The notes: generated from the sequence alone by a model not told the origin. A stretch of 64,000 bases of DNA from Rhodocyclaceae bacterium (GCA_016718525.1 JADKDD010000002.1:1364001-1428000); one strand, 5' to 3'. Counted from the first letter of the stretch, positions 1 to 8,533 are shown. Made by a program: numbers and translations.

Positions 1-18
1 GTGTCAGCGGCGAGGGAT

Positions 19-936
19 TTAATTGATCCCTATATCACTCGGGTTCGCAATGGCTTCCTCGAGCAACGGGCTCATTGGGACGTTCAGTGAGGTGTCGTAA
101 GGCGGTATGGGAGACAAGAACCATTTTTTGTAAATCTCTTTGATCTCGCCACTCTTCATTAAGCCAATGAGCGTATCGTCGACCAGTTTTTTGAACTCGG
201 GGTCGTCTCTACGCAAACCGATGGCATAAGGTTCAAAAGCGAAATTCTGCGACAATAGCTTCAGTTGATCGCCAAACGGTGAGTTGGCGATTTGAGTAGA
301 AATAAGAATGTCATCGTTGATATAGGCATCCGCAGTTTTCTTAACCACCTGATCGAACGAGTCGGTGTGGGAGCGGCCGGTGATGGTACGCATGGTCACC
401 TTTTCTTTTGCCAGCGCTGTTTTGGCCGTTCGCTCGCTGATTGTCCCGGCAGTCGTGATCATCACCTTGCCATCAAGGTCGGACCACTGATTGATTCCCG
501 AATCCACCCGCACCATCGCCTTGACTCCGGTGATATAGGTGGTGACGCTGAAGTCGATGGATTGTTTGCGGCCACTGGTGTTGGTGGTCGAGCCACACTC
601 AAGGTCAATCATCCCGCTCACCAACGCAGTGATACGTCCGTTCGACGACACCGGCACCATCACTTCCTTGATCGACGGATCGTTCAAATGAACTCTGACG
701 GCGTCGACGATTTTGTGACACAGGTCTACCGAATAGCCGATGGCCTCGTCGCCGTTGAAGTATGAAAACGGCGAAGAGGCTTCCCGATGTCCGACGAATA
801 TCGCGCCGTATTCACGAACTCTGTCCAGCGTCGGGGTGCGCATGGCTTGTGCGTTGGCCGTGCCGGTGCTGATCGCTGAATCAATCAGGATGGTGAGTAA
901 CAGCGCAGTCAACCGAACTCGGTTCGCCAGCTTCAT
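19..936 (-). CDS. Amino-acid ABC transporter substrate-binding protein (family 3)
   Basis: 305 residues. An N-terminal signal peptide (about residues 1-29, ending ...GTANA) is followed by a family-3 solute-binding domain over roughly residues 40-275. The stretch SPFSYFNGDEAIGYSVDLC and the later GLRRDDPEFKKLVDD resemble the glutamate/aspartate (GltI-like) branch. It should bind a polar amino acid in the periplasm for an ABC importer, but no permease or ATPase gene lies next to it here. Its ATG overlaps the stop codon of the upstream TolC-like gene by 4 nt (ATGA), so the two are probably translationally coupled. That pairing is unusual, and the protein could be a sensor or an orphan binding protein. 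The fold assignment is firm; the ligand is inference. Confidence 0.85.
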   Translation of the reverse strand: MKLANRVRLTALLLTILIDSAISTGTANAQAMRTPTLDRVREYGAIFVGHREASSPFSYFNGDEAIGYSVDLCHKIVDAVRVHLNDPSIKEVMVPVSSNGRITALVSGMIDLECGSTTNTSGRKQSIDFSVTTYITGVKAMVRVDSGINQWSDLDGKVMITTAGTISERTAKTALAKEKVTMRTITGRSHTDSFDQVVKKTADAYINDDILISTQIANSPFGDQLKLLSQNFAFEPYAIGLRRDDPEFKKLVDDTLIGLMKSGEIKEIYKKWFLSPIPPYDTSLNVPMSPLLEEAIANPSDIGIN

Positions 937-2912
937 GGTTTGGCCTTTTCTGCAGTGGTGCTTGCTTCTGCCTTGTCGTTCGAAGCACTCGCTGATTCAC
1001 TGGTGATGAGCCACTTCCCGTCAATATTTGTCCAGCGCAACGTCTTTTGCGTCCGGTCACTGAACTTGTCAGAACGGTAATCCTGAATAAATGTGGTCAC
1101 CACCAAATTGGTCGATTTTTCGTCAATCTGCACTTTGCTCACGGCGAGATCAATCTTGCCGGGCTGAGCGAGTCGCTGCGTGCGCTTGGTGACCCAATCG
1201 GCGCGACTAATTCCACCCTCGGGAACAAAGTTTGGGGCATAAAAATCAAGATATGCCTTGAGGTCCCTGGCTGCCCATGCTGTCGTCCATGCCTTGAACC
1301 GCTCGGCGACGGCCGCAGTTTTTGAGGGTGGTGGTGCAGCCCCTGGCAGTGGTGCGACCGATCCCTGCGGATTTGCTACGCTACCGGCGGGTAAAGGCGC
1401 ACCGGCAGCAATGCTAACCACACCGGTATTGGCCATCGTATCGACGGCAATTTTGGACAGTTGCTCTATGTTCGGGGTGTATCGACTTGGCGCATCAGGA
1501 GGGCAAATTTCCGAATCATCAACTTTGGTGAGCTCCTGGCCACCGGGAACATCATCGTCGCCCAGACTTCGTAGTTTAAGAAATTTGAGCAAGCGGCCGA
1601 TACCGGCATGGGTGCGCAGATAAGCGAGATAAAGGTCAAAATCGGCATGAATGGTCGTGCGGCGGGCATTGAGCAGTTCACTTTCCGTGTCGAGCAGGTC
1701 GAGCAGTGAGCGCTGCCCGATATTGAACTGCGCCTTGTACGCATTGCGGGTCTTTTCAACCGCAGCAACCTGCACCCCGAGGTTTGACAACTGATTGCGT
1801 AACCGGGAAACGTCGTTGTAGGCAATTGCAAGCGTCTGGCGCGAGTCACGGCAGGCTTTTTCACGCAAGTCCAGCGCTTGATTCCGGCGCTCAATTGCGC
1901 CTTCAACACGCGCTTTGTCGGCGCCGCCGTTGAAAAGGTTATACGCAAACAGGACTTCTGCGACGTCATTGCGACGGGTGGTACCGGTACCCTCGTAATT
2001 GGTCGTGTACTCCGTGCGCAGCTTTAAATCGACCCGGGGGTAATAGGCCGAGCGGCGCAGCTCCACTTCCGCTTGCGCTGCTTCAACTTGTTCGATGGCC
2101 GCCCGCAGGCTGTAATTCAACCGTCGCCCCAGTTCAAGTGCATCCCCTTCGTCGCTGGGGAAGCCGCGATCAACTTTGCCGGGAGGGAACATCACATCCG
2201 GAGCAGCGATACCGACGATGCGCATAAAGCGGGCCATCACATCGTGCAAGTTGGCGGCCTCGGTGTTGAGATTGAGCTCCGCAAGCGCCAGCCGGCCAGC
2301 CGCGGTTTCAACGTCCACGCGTTTCCCGGCACCCGCTTGGGCACGTAGCAGTAACTGCTCGTAACTTTGGCGGTGTTCGATGTAGTTGTTTTCCGCCAGG
2401 TACACCAGCTGACGATAGCGCAATACGTCCAAATACGCCCGCGATGCTTCCAGCGCTGCGGCTTCCGCCGTATCCATCAGCTCGAAATATCGCACCAGCC
2501 GTGTCTTGTCCAATCGATCGACATCACTTGACGTTCCAAAGCCGTCAAATAGCACCTGGCTTAACGACAATGTCGATCTGGTGCGAAAGTAATCGACGTC
2601 GGCAACCGTATCACGCGTTATCTGCTCCTGCCCCGGTGCGCTGGTGACATCAACGCGAGGATAGTACGCGGCGCGCGAGGCATCGACGTCGGTCTTGGCA
2701 GACTTGAAGATGTGCCATTTTGCGAGGACCTCCGGATTGGTCAACACAACCCGTTGCGCCACCTCAGCAAGCGTCAGGTATTTGCCTGGCGGCACGATCG
2801 CCGCATCCTCCTGCCTCTCGCCCGTTGTGACCAAATTGTCGGCGTGGACAATCGAGCCTGAAAACAACAGGCACAACATTCCTACTCGAGCAAGTCGTCT
2901 CAAGGCACTCAT
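933..2912 (-). CDS. TolC-family outer-membrane efflux protein with C-terminal NTF2-like domain
   Basis: About 659 residues from the ATG at 2912; a GTG at 2978 would add 22 residues, but the signal peptide (MSALRRLARVGMLCLLFSG...VHA) starts at the ATG. Two outer-membrane-efflux repeats follow, rich in coiled-coil helices (for example EQVEAAQAEVELRRSAYYPR), as expected of a TolC trimer that spans the periplasm and outer membrane. A low-complexity Pro/Ala linker leads to a C-terminal domain of roughly residues 535-640 (RFKAWTTAWAARDLKAYLDFY ... GKWLITSES). That pattern is typical of NTF2/SnoaL-like domains and is not part of ordinary TolC, which is near 450-490 residues. It is coupled by overlap to an amino-acid-binding protein. 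Type I secretion outer-membrane proteins of this kind often serve adhesin export; no exporter partner is in view. Confidence 0.85.
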   Translation of the reverse strand: MSALRRLARVGMLCLLFSGSIVHADNLVTTGERQEDAAIVPPGKYLTLAEVAQRVVLTNPEVLAKWHIFKSAKTDVDASRAAYYPRVDVTSAPGQEQITRDTVADVDYFRTRSTLSLSQVLFDGFGTSSDVDRLDKTRLVRYFELMDTAEAAALEASRAYLDVLRYRQLVYLAENNYIEHRQSYEQLLLRAQAGAGKRVDVETAAGRLALAELNLNTEAANLHDVMARFMRIVGIAAPDVMFPPGKVDRGFPSDEGDALELGRRLNYSLRAAIEQVEAAQAEVELRRSAYYPRVDLKLRTEYTTNYEGTGTTRRNDVAEVLFAYNLFNGGADKARVEGAIERRNQALDLREKACRDSRQTLAIAYNDVSRLRNQLSNLGVQVAAVEKTRNAYKAQFNIGQRSLLDLLDTESELLNARRTTIHADFDLYLAYLRTHAGIGRLLKFLKLRSLGDDDVPGGQELTKVDDSEICPPDAPSRYTPNIEQLSKIAVDTMANTGVVSIAAGAPLPAGSVANPQGSVAPLPGAAPPPSKTAAVAERFKAWTTAWAARDLKAYLDFYAPNFVPEGGISRADWVTKRTQRLAQPGKIDLAVSKVQIDEKSTNLVVTTFIQDYRSDKFSDRTQKTLRWTNIDGKWLITSESASASNDKAEASTTAEKAKP

Positions 2913-3108
2913 CCGACCCGATTTTAGCTTAAACAAACTTGATGATAAAGAGTAATGAGGACGGCAAAGGCTTTTCACTTTCGGCTGTGTCCTCTATTCC
3001 AAATTAATACGGCCGCCAGAATCCGGAATTCCGATCTGTTTGACGTGCTTGACCGAAATTACTTACATTTTTTTTGCCGCCTGGCGAGTTCGGGTAGTGC
3101 GGACGCCC

Positions 3109-4083
3109 TTACCTGAAGTGATCAAAGCCGCGACGCGCCGGGGTAATGTCGAGCCCGTGTTGATCGATGACTTTCAGCTCTCCTGCGTTCCCCGCCAGTA
3201 CCCTTCCTATCAACTGCAAGGGCAGGTTCAGGGCCGCGCTCACTGCCGAGATTTCACCCCTCCTTGCCGCTGCCGCAGTGAACAGGAGTTCATAGTCGTC
3301 GCCGCCAGCGAGGAAGGCATCACGCGACAAACCGGCTTCGGGCAAGGCGGCGAACTGAAGTCTGGCGCAGGTGCCAGAGGCTTTCAGCAGGTGCCCCAAA
3401 TCAGCCAGTAACCCGTCAGAAATGTCGATCGCCGAGCTGGCGATTTTCCGTAGCGCGAGGCCAAGTTCTATCCGTGGTACCGGTCGATGCAAGGCCTGCA
3501 AACACTCCGACAACAAGGTGTCGCGCAATTCTGCTTTACCTTGCAAGTGGGCGAGACCGATTGCCGCACGACCGGGCGCACCGGATACCCAGATATCGTC
3601 ACCTATTTGCGCGCCGCTGCGCCGCAGGCCTTGATCGTGGGGGAGTTCGCCGACGATGGTCACGCTGAAGGTGGTTGCACCCCTTCGCCCGCGCGTTGTG
3701 TCACCACCGATCAGGTCGACCTCATAGCGATCTGCACAGGAAAAAAATCCGCGTGCAAAAAGTTCGAGCCAGGAACTGCTTTCGGATGGAGCGCTGGTGC
3801 CGTCGCCAAGACCAGGGCAAAGCACACAACCCAAAGTCGCCCAGCGTGGCGTGGCGCCCATGGCCGCCATATCGGAAAGGTTGACCGCCAATGCCTTCCA
3901 GCCCAATGATTCAGGTTCAACGTCGCTGAAAAAATGAACGCCTTCAACCAACAGGTCAGTCGAAATTACCAACTCGTGTCCGGGCGAGGGACGGACGATA
4001 GCCGCATCGTCACCGACCCCGAGCTCCGCGCGCCGGGGGCGACGGGTGAAGTACTGCTCGATCAGGTCAAACTCGGAAGCCAC
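3109..4083 (-). CDS. thiL: Thiamine-monophosphate kinase
   Basis: 324 residues, the usual ThiL length. It phosphorylates thiamine monophosphate to thiamine diphosphate with ATP in the cytoplasm. The N-terminus FDLIEQYFTRR, the metal/ATP loop LGVGDDAAIV near residue 22, ISTDLLVEGVHF, and the C-terminal GGDDYELLFTA are family signatures. The GTG start directly follows the nusB stop codon. It is the last gene of the ribBX-ribH-nusB-thiL operon, a common proteobacterial arrangement; pgpA, which often follows, is absent here. Confidence 0.95.
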   Translation of the reverse strand: MASEFDLIEQYFTRRPRRAELGVGDDAAIVRPSPGHELVISTDLLVEGVHFFSDVEPESLGWKALAVNLSDMAAMGATPRWATLGCVLCPGLGDGTSAPSESSSWLELFARGFFSCADRYEVDLIGGDTTRGRRGATTFSVTIVGELPHDQGLRRSGAQIGDDIWVSGAPGRAAIGLAHLQGKAELRDTLLSECLQALHRPVPRIELGLALRKIASSAIDISDGLLADLGHLLKASGTCARLQFAALPEAGLSRDAFLAGGDDYELLFTAAAARRGEISAVSAALNLPLQLIGRVLAGNAGELKVIDQHGLDITPARRGFDHFR

Positions 4084-4554
4084 TCAGCGCATTTCAGCTT
4101 CGCGCAGCACCATGGCAAGCTTGTCCAGCACGCCATTGACAAATTTGTGGCCGTCGACGCCGCCATAAACCTTGGCTAATTCGATGGCCTCATTAATGAT
4201 GACTTTTGACGGTGTTTCGGGATGAAATTTGAGCTCGCATGCCGCCAGCAAAAGTACGCTGCGCTCGACCGGCGAAACATCCTGCCATGGCCGGTCGATG
4301 AAGGCTTGCAGATCATTTTGCAACTCACCGGAGTGCTTCAGAGATTCGGTCAATAAACCGTTGTACAGCGTTTTATCAGCATTGCCAAAGCCGGCGACGG
4401 TCTTGGCTTGCAGCTGAATTGCAGCTTCGTCTTGCCCGCCGATCTGCGCCTGATACAAGCCTTGAACCAGAAACTCACGGGCACGACGACGCGGCGACGG
4501 CGGCTTGGCACCACGCGGCCGTGGTTCCAGCGGTAGTGCTGCTGGAGAGCTCAT
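4084..4554 (-). CDS. nusB: Transcription antitermination factor NusB
   Basis: 156 residues. All-helical NusB fold; with NusE (S10) it binds boxA RNA and supports rRNA antitermination. RRRAREFLVQGLYQAQ near the N-terminus and VNGVLDKLA near the C-terminus are typical. The first 20 residues are a basic, Pro-rich extension (ALPLEPRPRGAKPPSPRRR). The ATG overlaps the ribH stop (ATGA) and the stop abuts the thiL GTG, so expression is coupled along the operon. Confidence 0.95.
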   Translation of the reverse strand: MSSPAALPLEPRPRGAKPPSPRRRAREFLVQGLYQAQIGGQDEAAIQLQAKTVAGFGNADKTLYNGLLTESLKHSGELQNDLQAFIDRPWQDVSPVERSVLLLAACELKFHPETPSKVIINEAIELAKVYGGVDGHKFVNGVLDKLAMVLREAEMR

Positions 4555-5021
4555 TTCAGCGCCTTCAAGAGATTGGCCATCTCGACAGCCGCCTGCGCCG
4601 CCTCACCGCCCTTTTGCACCATGCGAACCAAGGCTTGATCGTCGTTTTCGGTGGTCAATACGCCGTTGGCGATCGGCACGCCCGTCGTCAGTTGTACATC
4701 GGTAATACCACGAGCCGATTCGTTCGAGACGATTTCAAAGTGATAGGTCTCGCCACGCACCACTGCGCCCAGCGCGACCAGCGCATCAAAGCGATCGCTT
4801 TGCGCCATGGCCTGCAAGGCCAGCGGAATTTCCAAAGCACCGGGTACCGTGGTCAAGGTCATGTTGGCAGGTTTCACACCCAGGCGCTGCAATTCTGCAC
4901 GGCAACCTGACAGCAGGCCCTCGCCAATCTGATGATTGAAGCGTGCCATGACGATACCAATCCGCAACCCGGCTACCGCCAGATTCGGTTCGATTTCAAC
5001 TTGAGCTTTCAGTGCGCTCAT
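4551..5021 (-). CDS. ribH: 6,7-dimethyl-8-ribityllumazine synthase
   Basis: 156 residues, normal size. It condenses 5-amino-6-ribitylaminouracil with 3,4-dihydroxy-2-butanone 4-phosphate to give lumazine, the penultimate step to riboflavin. Visible signatures are VPGALEIPLALQ, VALGAVVRGETYHFE with the conserved active-site His, and the C-terminal PIANGVLTTENDDQA. Start and stop both overlap neighbouring genes by 4 nt (ATGA), so it is coupled to ribBX upstream and nusB downstream. No FMN riboswitch is visible ahead of this operon. Confidence 0.96.
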   Translation of the reverse strand: MSALKAQVEIEPNLAVAGLRIGIVMARFNHQIGEGLLSGCRAELQRLGVKPANMTLTTVPGALEIPLALQAMAQSDRFDALVALGAVVRGETYHFEIVSNESARGITDVQLTTGVPIANGVLTTENDDQALVRMVQKGGEAAQAAVEMANLLKALK

Positions 5022-6127
5022 GCGGCGGCGTCGCGAACGGCGTCAAAACGGTGATAACCAGTGATCTCCAGTCCGAATCCGGCCATGCTGGGCATTTTTC
5101 GCGGCGAACCCATCAGGCGCATTTTGCCGACGCCGAGATCGCGCAGGATCTGGGCACCGATACCGTATAGACGTGGGTCCCATTTCAGCGGACGGGTCTT
5201 TTCTTCTTCACGCAGTCCGGCCAAAAGTTCGCTGCCTGTTTCTTTGCGGTGCAACAGGACAACGACGCCCGGGCCCTGGGTGATGATTGCACGCATCGCC
5301 TGTGCCAAAGCAATCGAATGACCGGGTGCCGAGCTGTCAAGGAAGTCGAGCAGACTGACCGAATCGTGTACCCGCACAAGCGTGTCCACCTCAGCCCGAA
5401 TCTCGCCACTAGAGAGCGCCAAATGCAGCTCGCCGCTGGTTTTGTCGGCAAATGCACGCAAACGGAAGCGGCCGAGCGGACCGGAGATATCACGATCAGC
5501 AACGCACTCGACCAATTTTTCGTGCTCGGAACGATAGTGAATCAAATCGCGAATGGTCCCGATCTTCAGGCCATGCAGTGCGGCAAATTCAAGCAAATCG
5601 GGCAGGCGCGCCATGTTGCCGTCATCTTTCAGAATCTCGCAAATCACGCTCGCTGGTTCCAATCCGGCCAGTCGCGCCAAATCGCAACCAGCTTCGGTAT
5701 GGCCGGCACGCACCAATACACCACCATTTTGTGCCATCAACGGGAAAATGTGTCCCGGTTGAACAATGTCGGCGGCGGTGGCGTTCTTGGCCACAGCTGC
5801 TTGCACGGTGCGCGAACGGTCATGCGCCGAAATACCGGTAGTGACGCCGGTCGTCGCTTCTATGGATACGGTGAAGGCGGTCCCGTGCTGCGCCTTGTTG
5901 TCACGCACCATCAGGGGCAAATCTAGCTGGCGGCAGCGTGCCTCGGAAAGCGTCAGACAAATCAATCCACGGCCATGTTTAGCCATGAAATTAATCGCTT
6001 CAGGCGTAACGTGTTCGGCAGCAAGCACCAAGTCACCTTCATTTTCGCGATCTTCCTCGTCGACCAATATCACCATTCGCCCGAGGCGGATGTCGGCAAC
6101 GATGTCGGATACAGGGCTGATGGTCAT
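5018..6127 (-). CDS. ribB: 3,4-dihydroxy-2-butanone-4-phosphate synthase with degenerate GTP-cyclohydrolase-II-like domain (RibBX type)
   Basis: 369 residues from the ATG at 6127, which has AAGGAG eight bases upstream. Residues 1-200 are a complete RibB domain: DEEDRENEGDLVLAAE (acidic metal-binding loop), the GHTEAGCDLARLAGL motif and the start-proximal SPVSDIVADIR. It converts ribulose 5-phosphate to the four-carbon lumazine precursor. Residues ~205-369 align in order with GTP cyclohydrolase II (DYGIGAQILRDLG-like end: RLYGIGAQILRDLGVGKMRL). However, the three zinc-binding cysteines and the GRGIG loop of true RibA are absent: where they should be I read LVRVHDSVSLLDFLDSS and LLHRKETGSELLAG. 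This matches the known RibBX class, so the second activity is probably lost and a separate ribA is expected elsewhere. Confidence 0.93.
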   Translation of the reverse strand: MTISPVSDIVADIRLGRMVILVDEEDRENEGDLVLAAEHVTPEAINFMAKHGRGLICLTLSEARCRQLDLPLMVRDNKAQHGTAFTVSIEATTGVTTGISAHDRSRTVQAAVAKNATAADIVQPGHIFPLMAQNGGVLVRAGHTEAGCDLARLAGLEPASVICEILKDDGNMARLPDLLEFAALHGLKIGTIRDLIHYRSEHEKLVECVADRDISGPLGRFRLRAFADKTSGELHLALSSGEIRAEVDTLVRVHDSVSLLDFLDSSAPGHSIALAQAMRAIITQGPGVVVLLHRKETGSELLAGLREEEKTRPLKWDPRLYGIGAQILRDLGVGKMRLMGSPRKMPSMAGFGLEITGYHRFDAVRDAAA

Positions 6128-6219
6128 GAGCAGCACTCCTTCGTCAAGCAGGTTGGGCTAATATTCTACGCCGACACCGCTGTTTCCCGACTTCCGGCAA
6201 CAGCACGGCTCATATGGTT

Positions 6220-6398
6220 TACAATGCAGGCTGTTCCGCCGAGTTAAACAAGACAACTTGCGTGGCGGAGAAGGTTGATGAGTGGATGCGAAAACGCACC
6301 CTGCGACTGAAAAACAAATTGCGCTAAAGCGTCGCTTGCTCTCAGCCCCCTGAGCCGGCCTCGCCGGATTCACGGGGCGTTTTTATTTGGAGCTGAAC
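6220..6398 (+). promoter_or_regulatory. metK promoter and structured 5' leader (candidate cis-regulatory RNA)
   Basis: A TACAAT -10-like box lies at 6220-6225; the -35 is poor. Transcription from about 6232 would give a ~167-nt leader before the metK ATG at 6399. It holds a TCCGCC/GGCGGA stem (6235-6240 with 6264-6269) enclosing CAAG-ACAA-CTTG, a GG-TGCG-AAAA-CGCA-CC hairpin around 6284-6300, a GCGAC/GTCGC stem (6303-6307 with 6331-6335), and finally an intrinsic terminator touching the Shine-Dalgarno sequence. I do not recognise a known SAM riboswitch class in it. The stems are read directly; regulation is inference. Confidence 0.45.
6345..6384 (+). terminator. Intrinsic terminator immediately upstream of metK
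   Basis: CCCC-TGA-CCGGC pairs with GCCGG-TCA-GGGG around a CTC loop, with one small internal loop and one C-C mismatch. It is followed by CG and then TTTTT at 6380-6384. The metK Shine-Dalgarno GGAG starts only five bases after the T run. The position suggests attenuation of metK, or the 3' end of a small RNA made from the leader. Confidence 0.7.
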
Positions 6399-7577
6399 AT
6401 GTCAAGCGACTTTCTGTTTACCTCGGAATCGGTCTCGGAAGGCCATCCCGACAAGGTTTCCGATCAGATTTCCGATGCGATCCTTGATGCCATCTTCAAG
6501 CAGGATCCGCATTCGCGCGTCGCTGCCGAAACCTTGTGCAACACGGGGCTGGTGGTGTTGGCCGGTGAGATCACGACCAATGCGCACGTCGATTACATCC
6601 AGGTCGCGCGGGACACCATCAAGCGCATCGGTTACGACAATACCGAGTACGGGATTGACTACAAAGGCTGCGCAGTGCTGGTGGCCTACGACAAACAAAG
6701 TAACGACATCGCGCAAGGCGTCGACCACGCCAGCGATGACCACCTGAATACGGGCGCCGGCGATCAAGGGCTGATGTTTGGTTACGCCTGCAACGAAACA
6801 CCATCGCTGATGCCGGCACCCATCTATTACGCCCACCGCCTGGTTGAACGGCAGGCGATGTTGCGTCGCGATGGTCGCCTGCCATTCTTGCGGCCGGATG
6901 CCAAGAGCCAGGTGACCATGCGCTATGTTGATGGCAAGCCGCACAGCATTGATACGGTCGTGCTATCAACCCAGCATAGTCCGGAGCAAAGCGACGGCCT
7001 GCACATGAAGGCGTCGTTTGTCGAAGCGGTAATTGAGGAAATCATCAAGCCGGTTTTGCCGAAAGAATGGATACAGAACACCCGATACCTGGTTAACCCG
7101 ACCGGCCGTTTCGTCATTGGCGGTCCGCAAGGCGATTGTGGTTTGACCGGCCGAAAGATCATCGTCGATACCTACGGCGGCGCGTGCCCTCACGGCGGCG
7201 GCGCGTTTTCCGGCAAGGACCCGACCAAGGTCGACCGCTCGGCCGCGTATGCCGCGCGCTATGTAGCGAAGAACATCGTCGCTGCGGGAATCGCCCGTCA
7301 ATGCCAGATTCAGGTTGCCTATGCGATCGGCGTTGCGAAACCAATGAACATTACCGTGTACACCGAAGGTACTGGGGTGATCCCCGACGAAAAGATCGCC
7401 CAGTTGATCGAGCGGCACTTTGACTTGCGCCCCAAAGGCATCATTCAAATGCTGGATCTGCTGCGTCCGATATACGAAAAGACAGCCGCCTACGGGCATT
7501 TTGGTCGCGACGAACCGGAATTTACGTGGGAGAACATCGACAAGGCGGCCATCTTGCGTGCGGAAGCCGGGCTATAA
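6399..7577 (+). CDS. metK: S-adenosylmethionine synthetase
   Basis: 392 residues from the ATG at 6399, with GGAG at 6389-6392; an in-frame TTG at 6387 lacks such a site. It makes S-adenosylmethionine from methionine and ATP. Signatures are SEGHPDKVSDQISDAILD near the N-terminus, the GAGDQGLMFGYA hexapeptide region, and the glycine-rich GGGAFSGKDPTKVDRSAAY. Length and motifs are complete. With ahcY and metF 9 kb downstream it forms the methyl-cycle gene set of this window. Likely regulation is through the leader and terminator just upstream. Confidence 0.98.
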   Translation: MSSDFLFTSESVSEGHPDKVSDQISDAILDAIFKQDPHSRVAAETLCNTGLVVLAGEITTNAHVDYIQVARDTIKRIGYDNTEYGIDYKGCAVLVAYDKQSNDIAQGVDHASDDHLNTGAGDQGLMFGYACNETPSLMPAPIYYAHRLVERQAMLRRDGRLPFLRPDAKSQVTMRYVDGKPHSIDTVVLSTQHSPEQSDGLHMKASFVEAVIEEIIKPVLPKEWIQNTRYLVNPTGRFVIGGPQGDCGLTGRKIIVDTYGGACPHGGGAFSGKDPTKVDRSAAYAARYVAKNIVAAGIARQCQIQVAYAIGVAKPMNITVYTEGTGVIPDEKIAQLIERHFDLRPKGIIQMLDLLRPIYEKTAAYGHFGRDEPEFTWENIDKAAILRAEAGL

Positions 7578-7608
7578 GCGCGGATAATCGGGCGCATGGA
7601 GTCGAACA

Positions 7609-7992
7609 ATGACTGATCTGGCGAAGAATGTCCTCGGCGGCGTGCTGCAGTCATGCAGCCTGGACCCGATGACGGGCTTTTTGCGCAATGGCTGCTGCCA
7701 GGTCACCGAAGAGGACATCGGCAATCACGGTGTCTGCGTGCGCCTGACGGCTGAATTTCTCACCTTCTCAAAATCACGCGGCAACGATTTATCGACGCCG
7801 CGACCTGAGTATCACTTCGCTGGACTGAAGCCGGGACAGCAATGGTGCTTGTGTTCGGCGCGCTGGCAGGAAGCCTTTGAGGCGGGTTGTGCCCCCCAGG
7901 TCGTATTGGCGGCCACCTCGGCTGCTGCGTTGGAGTTTGTGCGATTGAAGGATCTGGAAAAATACGCGATCGATCATACCGATCATAGTTAG
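7609..7992 (+). CDS. DUF2237 family protein
   Basis: 127 residues. The sequence NVLGGVLQSCSLDPMTGF near the start, GNHGVCVRLTAEFLTFSKSRGNDL and PGQQWCLCSARWQEAFEAG match the DUF2237 family, whose conserved Cys/Trp/Asp pattern is preserved. The biochemical role is unknown. It starts 31 bases after metK and reads in the same direction, so it may be cotranscribed with metK and gpx; nothing else links it to methionine metabolism. Confidence 0.85.
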   Translation: MTDLAKNVLGGVLQSCSLDPMTGFLRNGCCQVTEEDIGNHGVCVRLTAEFLTFSKSRGNDLSTPRPEYHFAGLKPGQQWCLCSARWQEAFEAGCAPQVVLAATSAAALEFVRLKDLEKYAIDHTDHS

Positions 7993-8003
7993 CAGGACGC
8001 CAA

Positions 8004-8029
8004 ACGGCGTACCATCAGCACCAACTGGC
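8004..8029 (-). repeat. Dispersed ~27-nt repeat, copy 1
   Basis: Read on the minus strand it begins GCCAGTTGGTGCTGATGG and ends TACGCCGT. It lies between the DUF2237 gene and gpx. It is one of eight related copies in this window (see findings). Confidence 0.75.
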
Positions 8030-8053
8030 AAACACCACCGAAAGGGAGACAAC

Positions 8054-8533
8054 ATGAGCAGCTTCTATGATCTATCAGCGCAGCGCCTTGACGGCAGCAC
8101 TCAGCCATTGGCTGACTTGAAAGGCAAGGTGGTTCTGGTGGTAAACGTTGCCAGCAAATGCGGATTCACCCCGCAGTACGCCGGCCTCGAAGCGCTTTGG
8201 CGTAAGTATCATGAGCGTGGCCTGGTGATTTTGGGCTTTCCCTGCAACCAGTTCGGTCATCAGGAGCCGGGCGACGCCGAAGATATCGGCAAGTTTTGCA
8301 GCCTGACCTACGACGTGACTTTCCCGATGTTCGCCAAGGTCGATGTCAATGGCTCCGGAACTCACCCGGTCTACCAACACCTCAAAGCAGAAGCCCCCGG
8401 ACTTTTAGGTACCGAGGGCATCAAGTGGAACTTCACGAAGTTCCTGATCGACAAGCACGGCAAGGTCGTTCAGCGCTTTGCGCCAACCGACAAACCGGAA
8501 GATTTGGCTAAAGATATCGAACGGCTGTTGTAA
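8054..8533 (+). CDS. Glutathione peroxidase (thioredoxin/GPx fold)
   Basis: 159 residues, normal for the bacterial BtuE/Gpx group. It reduces hydroperoxides using a thiol donor. The catalytic cysteine is Cys36 in NVASKCGFTPQY (cysteine, not selenocysteine); the partner motifs GFPCNQFGHQEPG (with the catalytic Gln) and IKWNFTKFLID (catalytic Trp) are both present. A candidate Shine-Dalgarno (AAAGGGAG) is upstream. Bacterial members usually use thioredoxin as donor; the donor cannot be told from sequence. Confidence 0.95.
   Translation: MSSFYDLSAQRLDGSTQPLADLKGKVVLVVNVASKCGFTPQYAGLEALWRKYHERGLVILGFPCNQFGHQEPGDAEDIGKFCSLTYDVTFPMFAKVDVNGSGTHPVYQHLKAEAPGLLGTEGIKWNFTKFLIDKHGKVVQRFAPTDKPEDLAKDIERLL

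Noticed and set aside
5249..5926. 225-residue plus-strand frame across ribBX
   Set aside because: Antisense to a clearly coding region with the full RibB motifs; no family match.
5018..6127. Bifunctional RibBA (GTP cyclohydrolase II active)
   Set aside because: The three zinc cysteines and the GRGIG loop are missing, so only the RibB activity is claimed.
6220..6398. Assigning a known SAM riboswitch class to the metK leader
   Set aside because: I could not match its blocks to SAM-I, SAM-II, SAM-III or SAM/SAH patterns; only its stems and the terminator are claimed.
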